Below, one piece after another: positions 24,390 to 35,417 of a DNA stretch of 64,000 nt; the first letter of the stretch is position 1, and each line of letters begins with the position of its first letter. Source of the DNA: Nageia nagi (taxonomy: Eukaryota; Pinophyta); NCBI GenBank assembly GCA_050084985.1, contig JBITNC010000001.1, forward strand, positions 130,386,001 through 130,450,000. Reading direction: 5' to 3'. Both the position numbers and the translations under genes were made by a program. Below the pieces are notes generated by a model, which saw nothing but the letters and a program-made list of their open reading frames with translations, made no database searches and was not told the DNA's origin.

Positions 24390-24560
24390 GTAGTGGTACT
24401 TGAGGTAGTTTTGGATCAATGCTCATGATAACTTGGTAATCACTCCATCACAAAAGTCCTTATGTAGTGGCAAGGCATTGCGCTAGAAGATGCAACATGG
24501 GAAATCCTTCATCAGCTATAGCAACAATTTCTACACTTCAAGCTTTGAGGATAAAGCTTC
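24390..24560 (+). pseudogene. Chromodomain at the integrase C-terminus of element D
   Basis: The segment VLM, stop, WQGIALEDATWE is the core of a plant chromovirus chromodomain, which steers integration by reading histone marks. It follows the integrase by about 60 codons and ends shortly before the polypurine tract. This settles the lineage as chromovirus; I cannot name the clade with confidence. Confidence 0.85.
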
Positions 24561-24565
24561 ATCCT

Positions 24566-24578
24566 AAGGGGGGTGGCA
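24566..24578 (+). other. Polypurine tract of element D
   Basis: AAGGGGGGTGGCA directly precedes the 3' LTR at 24579. Such a tract primes plus-strand DNA synthesis. Confidence 0.85.
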
Positions 24579-24988
24579 TGCTAGGATCCCACATCCTAAC
24601 ATTTTAATGTTAGTATTAATATTTTATTAAATGGTCAACTTATATTGTAAACCATAATATTGTGATTGTAAGTGTTGGGCTTGATTTTACATTACTATTA
24701 GGGTTAGGGTTATTTTAATATAAATAGATGGAAATGTGTGGAGAAAGGCATCTTGAATAATTATTTTCACCTTTAGAGTTGTAAGGAGGTATCCCTTCGA
24801 ACTAACCTATGATTCTATTACTATTCAATAAAATTCTATCCTTATCTACTATTTGATGCTATTTTGTGTTCTATTTACCAATTCATGCTCTATTATTTTC
24901 CAATAGATAGTTGTCATTTTCTTGTTTCAAAGCAATATTCATTTTATTTTGCAATATTTCCCTTTTTCATAATTGTAGCATTGTAACA
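24579..24988 (+). repeat. 3' LTR of element D
   Basis: Direct repeat of 18956-19366, with intact TG and CA ends. ATTGC follows at 24989-24993, the right target duplication. Confidence 0.95.
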
Positions 24989-24993
24989 ATTGC

Positions 24994-25111
24994 TATCTGT
25001 GCTATAATGCTTAGGCTATATAGTTTTAGTTTTTTTTTAGTTTAATGTGTTCATCTCTTTCTTATTACTTTTAGCCTTTTCATCTCTTTCCTATTACTTT
25101 TAACCTTTATA
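24994..25111 (+). repeat. 5' LTR of element A, second part
   Basis: Continues the LTR of A after insertion D; it matches the reverse complement of 5696-5805 in element C. It holds a 30-bp near-duplication (TTCATCTCTTTCTTATTACTTTTA twice, 25050-25100, quoted in part). The LTR end is placed at CTTTATA (25111), which is CTTTACA in element C. The sequence that follows does not resemble a common tRNA primer site. Confidence 0.75.
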
Positions 25112-25629
25112 ATAGATATGAACTAGTCTATAACCTAGAGATTGAATAGAAAATCAACATGAGCACATCCCCATAACCTTCTACTCTTTCAAGGCCCCCA
25201 CTATTATGGGAAATGGAGAACATGACTAGACCAAACCCTTAAGGTTACATTATACTGATCAATAGTAGAAAATTCATTTTTGGCATGCTTAGTGGGACAT
25301 GAGCTAAATTCCTTATTTAGTAGATGTGAATAGGCCAAATAGTTGTGTCTCATAAGCTATAAATTATTTTTTCAAAGATTAAAAGGTTTTTACTACCTTA
25401 TTGGTGAATCTACTATCAATTAGTCAATATTTTGAACCTTGGCACCTCCAAAATGTAAACTTATTATAAGTAGTGCTAGAAATTCCCTTAGATAGCCTAG
25501 ATTTCAAGAGCTATTAGTTCCTCATAGGAGGATTAGGTGAAATATTTCTTGGGTTATATCCCGTCAAATTCCTTTAAGGCCTATCCCATTATAAATCATA
25601 TTTGATTCTATCCTAGAAAATCCTTCACC

Positions 25630-26680
25630 TAATACAATTGGTCCAAGCATGGCCCAAGCTACTCCTACTGATTTCCCTACTTGGAAAAATGGCCATACTT
25701 TGATAGTTGTTGCTAATTAACTAGCAATTTCTCAATTAGTGTCAAGGTTTTACCTAAATATGATGGGTTTAGTAAAACACGATATGAACATTATCAAGAT
25801 CTTTCTCTATTGGCTTCAAGATTTGATATCATTGATGAAATGGTGATGACTAGATTTGCTCCTAAAGAAATTGACAATGTAGTTATGGCTTATTCTATAG
25901 AAATTAATGCTTCAGGCATTATAGAATGGTGCCCTCCATGTTTAGCTCCTCATTTCTCAAATTCATTTGCCATCTATCAACAACAATACTTGGGCTTATA
26001 TTTTGACCAAATTGTTGAACATGTATCATATCCTGTTGTTGACTTTACCATAATTAATTTTTGGCTTTTGGGCTATGCTAGAGAATAAGCTAATAGTGTA
26101 CAAACTAGAGCCTCATCTTCAATGACCCTATAATAGTCCCAAGTTACTCAACAAAATCAACAAGCCATTCTAGTGTAATCTAAACAAAAAAGAGCTAAGG
26201 CTCCTATGAACCAAAAACATAATCAAGAAAATGAACTTTCTATACATTCGAGTCATATTTCTTAGGACCCAAGTAATACTACCTCTGTAGAAGTAAATCT
26301 CGATATGACCAAAAAATAAGTCTCGAAGAAGTAGAGGCCTCATCCATTAAGATATCTATTTATCACTAATTATCATAAGGAAAATGCCACTTAATGATTC
26401 AAAGCTTATCAAACATTAGAAGTAAGTCTATTCCTTATGCTCCATATAACATTATGAAAGAACTAAAGAAAACACATTCTAAAATGATAATGTTTGATGC
26501 ATTAATGATTTCAAGTTAGATGGACCTTTTACAAGAAGCTTTGAAATTAAAAAATAGTGAGAAAATGGTAAATGAGGGTAATGTTATCTTTGCAATATCT
26601 GATGATGTCCCTCCAACTCCTATAAGTATAAGAATACCCCCACCTTTTTATCTTTGTCTTAGACTATAAGGCTAGATAGT
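25630..26680 (+). pseudogene. gag of element A
   Basis: An ATG near 25650 opens MAQATPTDFPTWKNGHT. The capsid part LPKYDGFSKTRYEHYQDLSL and ASRFDIIDEMVMTRF matches element C, then the frame jumps to GIIEWCPPCLAPHFSNSFAI and YQQQYLGLYFDQIVE. The stretch between is several hundred bases shorter than in C, so A has an internal gag deletion. Later pieces are Gln-rich and carry TAG and TAA stops. No zinc knuckle is visible. Confidence 0.7.
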
Positions 26681-26689
26681 TAAATACTG

Positions 26690-26914
26690 TATGATAGATA
26701 TCAGAGCTACTATTAATGTAATTCCCAAAGCAGTTGCACATGAAATAAAGTTGTATATCACTAGATGCATCGATGGTGTTATAAAATTAGATTCTTCCTT
26801 TGTATATATTGTTGGTAGTGTTAAAGGAGTTTCAATAACTCTTAATGCATTCCCTAATATTTATATCTTCTAAGATATTATTGTTGTTGATATTCCACCT
26901 TTATTTGGGATCTA
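26690..26914 (+). pseudogene. Aspartic protease of element A, first part
   Basis: MIDIRATINVIPKAVAHEI is the active-site block, with the Asp-Thr-Gly motif decayed, followed by LYITRCIDGVIKLDS and a segment ending PPLFGIY at 26914. Copia element B is inserted at this point, and the domain resumes at 35418. The equivalent in C (2880-3557) is unbroken. Confidence 0.8.
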
Positions 26915-26919
26915 TTTAT
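26915..26919 (+). other. Target site duplication of element B, left copy
   Basis: TTTAT here and at 35418-35422, flanking the copia element. The empty site in element C is consistent. Confidence 0.9.
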
Positions 26920-27425
26920 TAAAGGAACTAACACTAACAAGATAATTCCTAAACAACCAAGATCTCTTGAAAACTCACAATACACATCTAAAAAACTCAC
27001 AAATAAGATAATCTCACAAAGTAACTCAAGATGTAAATTGGTTCCTTCAACTAGGAGTACATCCACTAACTAGATCTTTACTTCAATTACAAATACAACT
27101 CGCTTACAATCCTCCTAATCTCAGCTCCTACACTTCTATCCTATAGCATAACTTTACTCCATAAATTGGTGTATGATCACAAAGAGGGAGCCTTCTATTT
27201 ATAGGCCAAAATCCCTCTTTAGATCACCCTTTTATCTAGTGTACAAAAGCATGACATGCACATCTTTTTACCCAAGGGGCATGCTCATGATATGGAGTGT
27301 AGGACAAGTTACATTATCATATTCACTTAAATACTTAAGGTATCAAATGATACCCTTAAGTATTAGTGAACTTACATAGAAGATTTAATACAAACTTTTA
27401 CAATAATGCATTATACATTTCAACA
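26920..27425 (-). repeat. 3' LTR of element B
   Basis: Direct repeat of 34911-35417. On the plus strand it starts TAAAGGAAC, where the other copy has TGAAGGAAC, and ends TTTCAACA. A plausible TATA box (CCTATAAATA on the minus strand) lies near 27195-27205. A 57-bp stretch near 27320-27365 is a near-palindrome around CTTAAGGTATCAAATGATAC, with CTTAAGTATTAG after it. Confidence 0.95.
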
Positions 27426-27434
27426 CTCCCCCTT
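27426..27434 (-). other. Polypurine tract of element B
   Basis: CTCCCCCTT on the plus strand, AAGGGGGAG on the coding strand, directly next to the start of the 3' LTR. Confidence 0.85.
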
Positions 27435-28260
27435 AATGCAATATTAGGATAGAGCAAGTAAGAGAGAAAAAGAAGAGAAAGTAAGAGAGTTTTCGTCCAA
27501 ATAGATATAACAAAGATGAGAACTTTTTATATATTTATGAAGTAAGAAAGATCTAGTTTGAGACTCACTGTGTTGCCAAATACAATCATTAACCATAATC
27601 AATTTCAATGTACATAAAGTAGTTATCCAATTGAAAGTCATGAAGAGTCTCGAAGAGCCTACATACTTGAAGTAAGTAACCTACAATCTCAAAGGAACCT
27701 ACAAGTCATAAGCAACTTAAATAACAAGATCAATTAGATGCATCATATTCATATCAACAAGGATAGATGAATCACATAAATGCTATCATGAACTAATCAA
27801 TAGTTCACTATAAGTCATCACAAAGATGCTATGCTATAAAACATATAGTCACCTACATTACAAAATAGAGCATGCACATATGAGTTCCTCACATATGGAT
27901 AACTAAATAGTGCCAAAAGACACATAAGAGTTTCTTACACATGGATAATTGAATAGTACTAGATTGAACAAAAAAAAGAGTATACACATATGAGTTCTTC
28001 ACATATGGATAACTTAATAATGCTAAAATACATATAAGAGTTTCTTGTACATGGATAACTAAATAGTGCAAGATTGGCCAATTTGTACAAGTTCTTCATG
28101 CAGAGCAAACTTACCATGAAGGTGTACAATAAAATCAACACTATACAACATAAAATCTTTCGAAGGGTGAAGTTGTCATCACAAACATGAATTCAACATG
28201 ATTTCAAACTTCAATCCCCCTTAAGGGAAACTTCACCAACCCAATAGCATCCCTAAGCTT
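27435..28260 (-). other. Trailer of element B with short tandem repeats
   Basis: Noncoding stretch between RNase H and 3' LTR. At 27875-28075 two units of 110 bp follow each other (starts 27875 and 27985), each made of two related halves around CACATATGAGTT and CACATAAGAGTT, followed by ACATGGATAACT. The short open frames here follow the repeats and are not genes. Confidence 0.7.
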
Positions 28261-28261
28261 A

Positions 28262-28860
28262 TAAAATTAAGCTTACAGAAGGGGCTTGGTGAACAAATTA
28301 GTGAAGTTCAAGGTGGATGGACAATACTCCAGGTGTATGATGCCATTAAGAACCTTCTCCTTGATAAAATGGGTATGGATTTTCACATGTTTTGTTTTTT
28401 GATGGAACACTAGATTCTTATCCAAAAAAATAACCAACTAATTATCTGAAGAGATCAAATATGAGCCACCTTGCTCATACCAAATTTCTTTGAAAAGATA
28501 CCTTATCCAAATGGCTTCTTGGGTTGCAATAGACATGGCATGATATTCAAGTTTTATGGTAGAAAGAGAAATAGTAGGCTACTTCTTGGAAGCCTAAGAG
28601 ATAGCACCTAAACCAATGCTAAACACAAATGCAAAGGTTGCTTTCCTATCATCTCTCTCTCTCATATTCAAAATCTATGAATTCAGAAAGAACAAATGAG
28701 GGCAACTTGGAATACTTGAGAGCAAGATCCTTATTCCCTACAACATACCTCAATATTTGCTTAACAACATTGAGATGCTCAACATAAAGTTTTTGCATGA
28801 ATAATTTCATTAAATTCATTACAAAGGTAATATCTAACCTAGATATAGTCAAATATAAAA
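28262..28860 (-). pseudogene. RNase H of copia element B
   Basis: The far C-terminus reads NFTNLFTKPLL, the copia ending usually written ADIFTKPL, at about 28262-28310. Upstream blocks fit SAMSIATQEAIWIRYLFKEI, quoted with stops ignored, near 28490-28545. The segment MTISRLDITFVMNLMKLFMQ at 28790-28852 is the RT/RNase H connection that normally reads TRPDIxFxVNxxSxFM. Stops occur throughout. Confidence 0.8.
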
Positions 28861-29760
28861 GACTACTAATTAATTACCTATAAGTTGTAGCATCAGCTAA
28901 CTGAGAGTTGGAGCTTAGAGAAATAGTGATTCCAGGAGAGATTGGGATTGCAGCATATTTACACTCCTTCATTCCAAATTTCTACAAGATGTATGATATA
29001 TACATATATTAATTGAGGTAAGTACAATCCTTGAATTGATACACTTGCATTCCAAGATAGTAGTGCAAGAGACCAAGATCAATCATTTCAAATGTTGCTT
29101 TAAGTTTGGATATGCACTCTTGAATGATTTCATCATTATTCTTAGTAATTAAAAGATCATCCACATAAAAGAGAATCAAGACCACATCTTTTCCTTGATT
29201 GAGCACATATATATTAGAGTCAAAAAAACACTAGAAGAATCTAATATCTACAAAGTACACTAAAATCATTTTGTACCAAGCTCTAGGTGCTTGCTTAAAT
29301 CCATACAATGACTTCTTTAACTTGCACATAAAGGACTCTTTTCCTTCCACAATAAAATCTTCTAGTTGATTCATGAAGATTTCCACATATAATTCACCAT
29401 TAAAAAATGCATTCTTGACATCAAATTGAAAAAATTTCCATCCTTGAACTATAAAAAGAGCAAAGATAACTCTTATAGTAGGCATCTTTGCCATGGAAAT
29501 AAAAATTTTCTCATAATTTATATCGTATTTTTGACTAAAAGCTATAGCTACTAACCTTGCCTTGTATTTCTCAATATTTTCTGCTGAATTGAATTTGACC
29601 TTGTAGATCCACTTATTACCAATCACACTCTTTTAATTGGGATAAGCAACCAAGTTCTAGGTTTTATTTTTCATAAGTGCCTCATACTCCACTTTCATGG
29701 CTTCCATCTAACACTCATGCTTAGAAGCTTCTTTGAAGGTTGAGGGCTCATGCTTGTTGT
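28861..29760 (-). pseudogene. Reverse transcriptase of copia element B
   Basis: The stretch 29231-29626 begins MIGNKWIYKVKFNSAENIEK, followed by YKARLVAIAFSQ, FQFDVKNAFFNGELYVEI (normally DVKxAFLNGxL) and SLYGFKQAPRAWY, all hallmarks of copia RT. Then 29009-29206 carries ILFYVDDLLIT, with the catalytic Asp pair intact, and LHYYLGMQVYQ. The two pieces are in different frames, so there is a shift near 29210-29230. The fold and the order of motifs are unmistakable. Confidence 0.95.
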
Positions 29761-30660
29761 TAATTTTAGAAATTAAGAATTTGTGCAAGGTCATGCTCCT
29801 TATTACCCTTTATGTTGGATAATTTTGTTCTTAAGATGACTTATCTACATCTATATCCAACTAGCTAGGAGCAACTAAAGAGTTCTTTGGATCGTCAACA
29901 TTCTCATTAGAAGTAGATTCTTCAGGAAGTTCATTAAACTTTACATCTCTTAAAATGAACATTGCTTTATAGGTTAGAGAGTAAAGATTGTATCCTCTAT
30001 GCTAAGTATCATAACCCATAAAGATGCATTTTTTAGATCTTTTATCCAACTTCTTCTTTTTCTCAAAAATAATGTAAGAGAATATTTTACAACCAAACAC
30101 CCTAAGGTGTGAAATGTTAGGTTTTCTTCCTAACCATACCTCAAAAGGAGTTTTTCTTTGAATGACTTTGTGGGACACCTATTCAAGGTGTAAATAGTAG
30201 TGGTCACAACTTCACCCCATAGGAACTTAGGAAGACTACCCAATGTGCATCTAGCCATCTTTATAATTATTTTATTTTTTCTTTTGGTAACACCATTCTA
30301 TTGAGGAGTGTATGGAATTGTAAACTACCTCTTGATTTCATACTTAGCACAATAGTCATTGAACTCATTGCTATTATATTCTCTCCCATTATCTGATCTC
30401 AACATCTTGATTTTAAGGCTAGTTTGATTCTCAACAAAGGTCTTAAAAACCTTAAAACTTTCAAAGGTTTGATCCTTGTGCTCAAGTAGATACCCAAAAG
30501 TCATCCTATTAAAGTCATAAATAAAGGTCAAGATGTAAGATACTCCTCTAAGCGACTTAGTTTGAAATGGACCATTAAATCTAAATGCACAAGTTGAAGA
30601 GGTTGAGATGCTCTTGTTCCCTTATCTTTTTCAAACTTTTATCTATGCATCTTTTCAAGA
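29760..30660 (-). pseudogene. Integrase core of copia element B
   Basis: Blocks in order are FNGPFQTKSLRGVSYILTFI (first Asp changed to Asn), DFNRMTFGYLLEHKDQ, MLRSDNGREYNS with the second Asp intact, and NGVTKRKNKII, where the catalytic Glu of NGVAERKN has become Lys. The C-terminal part has TLGCLVVKYS and LFLRKRRSWIKDLKNAF, which fit the GKDOX-type end of copia integrases. The two active-site losses are G-to-A changes. Confidence 0.9.
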
Positions 30661-31150
30661 ATGCATTTCTCGTATAGACCAATTGAAGGAGAAATTGAAG
30701 GCAAACCTTCCATAAGTTCTTGGTCTTTTATGATTTGAATACTTGTATGGTTAAGGTTCCCTAAATGATGGTGCCAAAGATTACCTTTAAAATACACACT
30801 AGAAGCATGACACATCTTTGATGGAATTTGATCCATAATGTAGAGGTTATCTTTCATAGATCCTTTAACTAAAGTGGCAAGTCCTTTCCTAATGCACCAA
30901 GATTGAGAGTCAAACTCAAAAGAGTATCCTTTTCTAGAAACTTGGATTATGAAGAGAAGGTTCATCCTTAACTTAGGAACATAGAGAACATTTTCAAGAA
31001 TCTTTCCATGAATTAGCACACTTCCAATTCCTTTCATTTCTAGGGTAGAGTTATCACCTATCACAACTACATATTTTTTATACTTGCAAAAGTTTTCAAA
31101 CTTTTCTTTTTCAAAGTAAAGGTGATTAGTGCAAACAAAGTCAACAATTT
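30639..31150 (-). pseudogene. Protease and GAG-pre-integrase of copia element B
   Basis: The protease active site, normally VDSGCTNHL, is decayed to IVDFVCTNHLYFEKEKFENF near 31085-31150. Then VVIGDNSTLEMKGIGSVLI and VLYVPKLRMNLLFI are the protease C-terminal half. The following GNLWHHHLGNLNHTSIQII and YEKCILEKMHR are the His and Cys parts of the GAG-pre-integrase zinc domain. This is the most open part of the element (141 codons at 30639-31064). Confidence 0.9.
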
Positions 31151-32166
31151 ATTCAGATGAAAAAGAAGGAGACATGGAGTAGAGTGTCGTAGCAAAACTA
31201 GCATGAGTATTTTTCTTTCCTTTGTAGTTATTTATATTTTCATTTTTTTTTATTCTTTTTCTCTCTTTTATTTTTATAGCAATCAATTTATTTATGACCT
31301 TGAATGTCATAATAGTTACAATTTTCATCAAACTTTTCCTTAAGATAAGGAGTGTTTACTTTGCCTTTTTCATCTCTTTGCTTGAAATGATTGTTGTTGC
31401 CATTATTCCTACTATTATGGTTGTTGTTCCTATTGTTCTTGTTTCTATTGTAGCCATTACCTCTTTTATAAAACCTTTTAGATGAATAAGGATAATATTT
31501 CTTTAGATGATTGAACTTCTTCTTGAAAGGAGTTTTGATTGCACAAAGGGCAACATTATTATCTTTAGGAGAAGAAATCAACACCTTATTGTTAAGGGTT
31601 TTCTCATGCTTCAATAGGTGTCTAGATAGGTTCTTAAAGGAAATGACTTCTTCTTCATCATCAAGCCTTATTTATATAATTATTACAAATTTTTCAAAGT
31701 TTTAATAGAGGCTTTGAAAAATGATAAATACCATAAACTCATCATTGATCCAATTGCATCTACAAGCAATAAGTTAGGTCCTTAGGTCAATGATTTTGTT
31801 CAAGTAGATAGCCACATTTTCATCTTCCCCTTGATGAAATTGAAGTAACTTTTGGAGAATGGTAAACCTTATTGAAAATTTTGAACCAAGGTATATTTGT
31901 TTAAGCTTATCCCATGCTTCCTTTGCTAAAGTTCAAGAGGAAATCATCAGGAGCATATCATCTAAAACTACATGGTAAATCATAGAGTTTTCCAACTCAT
32001 TCTTTATTTTGAATACTTCTAGTGCCTTCTCATCTATAGGAGGTACCATGTTATCATTCACTATTTGCCATAGACTTCTTTCTTGTAATTCAGCTCTCAT
32101 CCATGGTTTCCAAATTCCATAGTTGGAACCATCAAGAATGTGTTTGGGTAAAAAGGATTCTCTCAT
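31150..32166 (-). pseudogene. gag of copia element B
   Basis: ATG at 32166 opens MRESFLPKHILDGSNYGIWK, the usual copia Gag start, followed by WMRAELQERSLWQIV. An LLMISSRTLAKEAWDKLKQI-like region follows at about 31880-31940 (stops ignored). Near 31350-31450 lies an Asn-rich region, then the zinc knuckle CNYYDIQGHK, stop, IDCYKNK, with its second Cys changed to Tyr. An antisense open frame at 31294-31485 is a shadow of the Asn-rich part. Confidence 0.9.
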
Positions 32167-33016
32167 TTACTACATAAGAATGTGAAATAATAAGCATATG
32201 GTTTCAATAAATAATATTAAATGTTAAATAATACACATTATATTTAACACTAAATACATGCTTGATTTGATTCATTAGTGTAAATGTTTTACAATTCAAA
32301 TACTAACCCATGTACCCAAATACATTTCTCATCTCAAGAACTGTAGATGTAGAATGACATTGTTGAAGTTTATTTTCTTGTCTAAAATTAGACCTTCACC
32401 TAGATGCCCACATAAGAGGAGCCCAAATACTACCAATCCTCAACTAGTTTCCCTTAGGTAGTAATATACTCTCACAAGGGGAATTACTAGCTATTTTCTA
32501 AAGTTCTAACATTTATTGGATCAGCCAAATTATTAATCTTGATTAGGTTTCATGTTTTCCTCTTAGGTTATCAGGATAATCCTTGAATGGATGTGTGTGC
32601 ATGTGATATCACTACACACATGCTTATCCACCTAATAGAGTTATGTCAAACCAACAGAGGACTTAGGAGCAATTAAGAAGTATGAACTTTTCACCACTTG
32701 GATCATCAGACTTAAAAGATCTAGTCTACCTATCCTCACCTCATGGCTCCTCAAACAAGTCATGTTGCAGAATGTATGTGCAAATGTGTTCATTTTAGGG
32801 GGTTGATCATTTCAATATTTGTGTTTTTGTTTGCATAAGCAAATAAAACAAAGTGCAAAATATGAAATGAGAAAGCATAAGTAAAACATCATCTACTCAT
32901 AACTTGAAACCTAAGTGTCCAATGGGTTTTGTTTACTAACTCCTAAAGGACATCTTTACATCATCTTTTATTTTGCACAATTCCATTCCATAATTTTACA
33001 TAAGGATAAATACTCA

Positions 33017-33305
33017 ACATGCATTTTTAAGTCATAAGCATGCATCTTAAAAATTTTAAGTCCTAAGCATTAACTTAAAAAATTTATGTCCTTGAGCATG
33101 CATAAAAAAAATTAAGCTTTTAAAAAAAATGCATTATTCATATAGCTTTTAAAAATGTTTTTCAAGTAAGCATGCATCATATGTGAAAATAATTAAGTAC
33201 TAAGCATGCATAATTAAGTACTAAGCATGCATTTATTAACAAATAAGTATTAAGCATGCATTTAAAAAATTACTAAGCATTAATTTAAAGTAAGTATGCA
33301 TTATT
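33017..33305. repeat. Cluster of TAAGCATGCAT repeats
   Basis: The motif AAGCATGCAT, or one-base variants, occurs about eight times, several times preceded by AATTAAGTACT. GCATGC is self-complementary, so the cluster could pair with itself in RNA or form short hairpins. Confidence 0.7.
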
Positions 33306-34009
33306 TGCATTAGGAGTTTTGTCACTTTGAACATGCAGTATAGATAAATATTTAAGTAAATAGAAAAAAATAAACTCCCCCTTCTTTGACTTAAAACATT
33401 TATCCTAATGATAGAATACTATTTTAACTTAGTAATTTATCCCAAAAAATATTTGCAAGCTAAAAAATGTTTTCTAAGTATAAAATAATATCCCCCTTTT
33501 TACTTAAAAAATATAAGTAAGATGCTTTTCCTCATCAATAAAAAATAGCATTATTAGATAACCTTTAGTCAAGAAATTTTAACTAAGGAAATGCTAAGGA
33601 TTTTTCTTTAGTGTCTTATTTGTAATAAGTACTAATCAAATTGCATGTTGGAATGCCTAAAAAATTGCAAAAAATAACGAAAAATATTTTGCTAAATAAA
33701 TTTAAGGAAATAACCCTTAAAAAAAATTTAAAAAGGGCTTTTAGTACCCTTTCTCCAAAATAAGTCATCATTTATTTTGATTCTAAGTTTACTTAAGTAA
33801 TGAATGAACTATGTAATAGGCCTATGATAAAATGCATCTTATTAAATTTTGGATGGAGCTTTTATATCACTCAAGCTTAGACTCATTAAAGCATGCCATG
33901 ATGAGTTGAACTTGGAAGGATTAAAAAAAAATTAAATACTTGACCTTCCTTTATTCCATGGTAGAATCATTTAATAAAAAAAATTAAAAAAAAATGGAGA
34001 GGGAAAGGG

Positions 34010-34395
34010 CCAAAAGGCTAGGGTCAACAGAGGGGCTCGTGGGAGGTAGCAGGCTAGTCTATAGTAGAGGACAATGCATTCGAGAGGTGGTGGAGGGAGC
34101 GGGCCATGCATTTGAGCAATGATGGAGGACTACACTTGGTTGGCAATGGAGGGACCAGGCTGCAATGGGTAATGCTAGATGTGAAGCAGGGTTGCCAGGC
34201 TACAATCATGATGGTGAGGCTACTAGGTGGTAGGGGCCATGAGTGGTAGGTCATGATGGTAGGCCATGAAAATAGGACATGATGGTAGGGCTATGAGTAG
34301 GAAGCTATAGTGGTAGGGCTCCTAGTGATAGGCCATAATGATGGGGTCACAAGTGGTGGGGTAGAGAGTTGCAAGGCCACAAGCGGTAGAATGTG
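34010..34395. repeat. G-rich degenerate repeat in the leader of element B
   Basis: Irregular copies of GGTAGGNCATGA-like and GTGGTAGG-like motifs make this patch far richer in G than anything around it. On the minus strand it reads as a C-rich stretch. It looks like a degenerate minisatellite or captured foreign DNA. Confidence 0.6.
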
Positions 34396-34893
34396 ATGCT
34401 AGGTTTTTTTTAATTAAAAATATAGGCCACCCTAAAAAAAAGTAACAAATATTTAATATTAAATATATAAGGTTTTTTTTTAAATATTCTAACTATTAGA
34501 ATATTCCTCTCCCTTTTTTGTAAGAAATTAAGGGTTATATATATATTTGAAAAAAAAAATTGTTATAACCCTTGTTCACAAAATTATGTAGAAAAAGCAT
34601 CTTTTAAAGAAAAAATATAATATATTATTGCTAAAAAGTTTCAACTATCAAAAATAGTTTTAGCAAAGAAATAATTTATAGCAATAACATGTATATATAT
34701 TTTCTTTAAAATATGGATTAGCTCATAACATAAGGATGTTAGAATCATAATGAAATAATCAAAAGATAACCAAATAGAAGGGGATTTATACTTATCTTGA
34801 ATTTTACCTCAACAATTAAGTGTGAGATGAGGAATATAAAATAATCACCAAGGTGTAGCTTCCACACCAAGGATGTGAAGAGGAGCTTCCAAG

Positions 34894-34907
34894 TGGCTCT
34901 GATACTA
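34894..34907 (-). other. Primer binding site of element B
   Basis: On the minus strand TAGTATCAGAGCCA, one base off the initiator tRNA-Met site TGGTATCAGAGCCA, three bases from the 5' LTR. Confidence 0.85.
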
Positions 34908-34910
34908 ATT

Positions 34911-35417
34911 TGAAGGAACTAATGCTAACAAGATAATTCCTAAATAACCAAGATCTCTTGAAAACTCACAATACACATATAACAAACTCACAAATAATAC
35001 AATCTCACAAAGTAACTCAAGATGTAAAGTGGTTCCTCCAACTAGGAGTACATCCACTAACTAGATCTTTACTTCAATCATAAATACAACTCTCTTACAA
35101 TCCTCCTAATCTCAACTCCTACACTTCTATCCTATAGCATAACTTTACTCTACAAATTGGTGTATGATCACAAAGAGGAATCCTTCTATTTATAGGCCAA
35201 AATCCCTCTTTGGATCACCCTTTTATGTAATGTACAAAGGCATGACATGCAACTCCCTTTTACCTAAGGGGCATGCTCATGATATGGAGTGTAGGACAAC
35301 TTACATTATCATATTCACTTAAATACTTAAGGTATCAAATGATACCCTTAAGTATTAGTGATCTTACATAGAATATTTAATACAAACCTTTACAATAATG
35401 CATTATATATTCCAACA
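34911..35417 (-). repeat. 5' LTR of element B
   Basis: Direct repeat of 26920-27425, with TGAAGG and CCAACA ends (plus strand). TATA-like TATTTATA at 35187-35194 on the plus strand reads TATAAATA on the minus strand. TTTAT follows at 35418-35422. Confidence 0.95.

Larger units (their letters stand above)
18956..24988 (+). mobile_element. Element D: Ty3/gypsy chromovirus, complete but decayed
   Basis: LTRs of 411 and 410 bp flank 5.2 kb with gag, protease, RT, RNase H, integrase and a C-terminal chromodomain in the usual order. A methionine-initiator-type primer site and a polypurine tract are in place, and the element is flanked by ATTGC. The LTRs differ by scattered changes that are mostly transitions. 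All genes carry stops, and catalytic residues of several domains are changed, so it cannot move by itself. Confidence 0.95.
32170..34893 (-). other. Long leader of element B
   Basis: About 2.7 kb between primer site and gag, with no coding signal. Two patches stand out: a cluster of GCATGC-centred repeats (33017-33305) and a G-rich repeated patch (34010-34395). The rest is AT-rich with long A runs, for example near 33110-33130 and 33980-34000. Confidence 0.65.
26920..35417 (-). mobile_element. Element B: Ty1/copia retrotransposon, complete but decayed
   Basis: Two LTRs of about 506 bp in direct repeat enclose a minus-strand copia polyprotein in the order gag, protease, integrase, RT, RNase H. 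The initiator-Met-type primer site lies next to the right LTR and the polypurine tract next to the left one, which fixes the orientation. TTTAT flanks both ends. A 2.7-kb leader before gag and a 0.8-kb trailer after RNase H are unusually long for copia. Stops occur in all domains, but the RT catalytic YVDD survives. The LTRs are closely similar, so the insertion is younger than its host A. Confidence 0.95.

Noticed and set aside
27889-28141. Two overlapping minus-strand open frames
   Set aside because: They follow the 110-bp tandem repeat of the copia trailer and share no motif with known proteins.
31294-31705. Plus-strand open frames within copia gag
   Set aside because: Antisense shadows of the Asn-rich Gag region and its downstream part.
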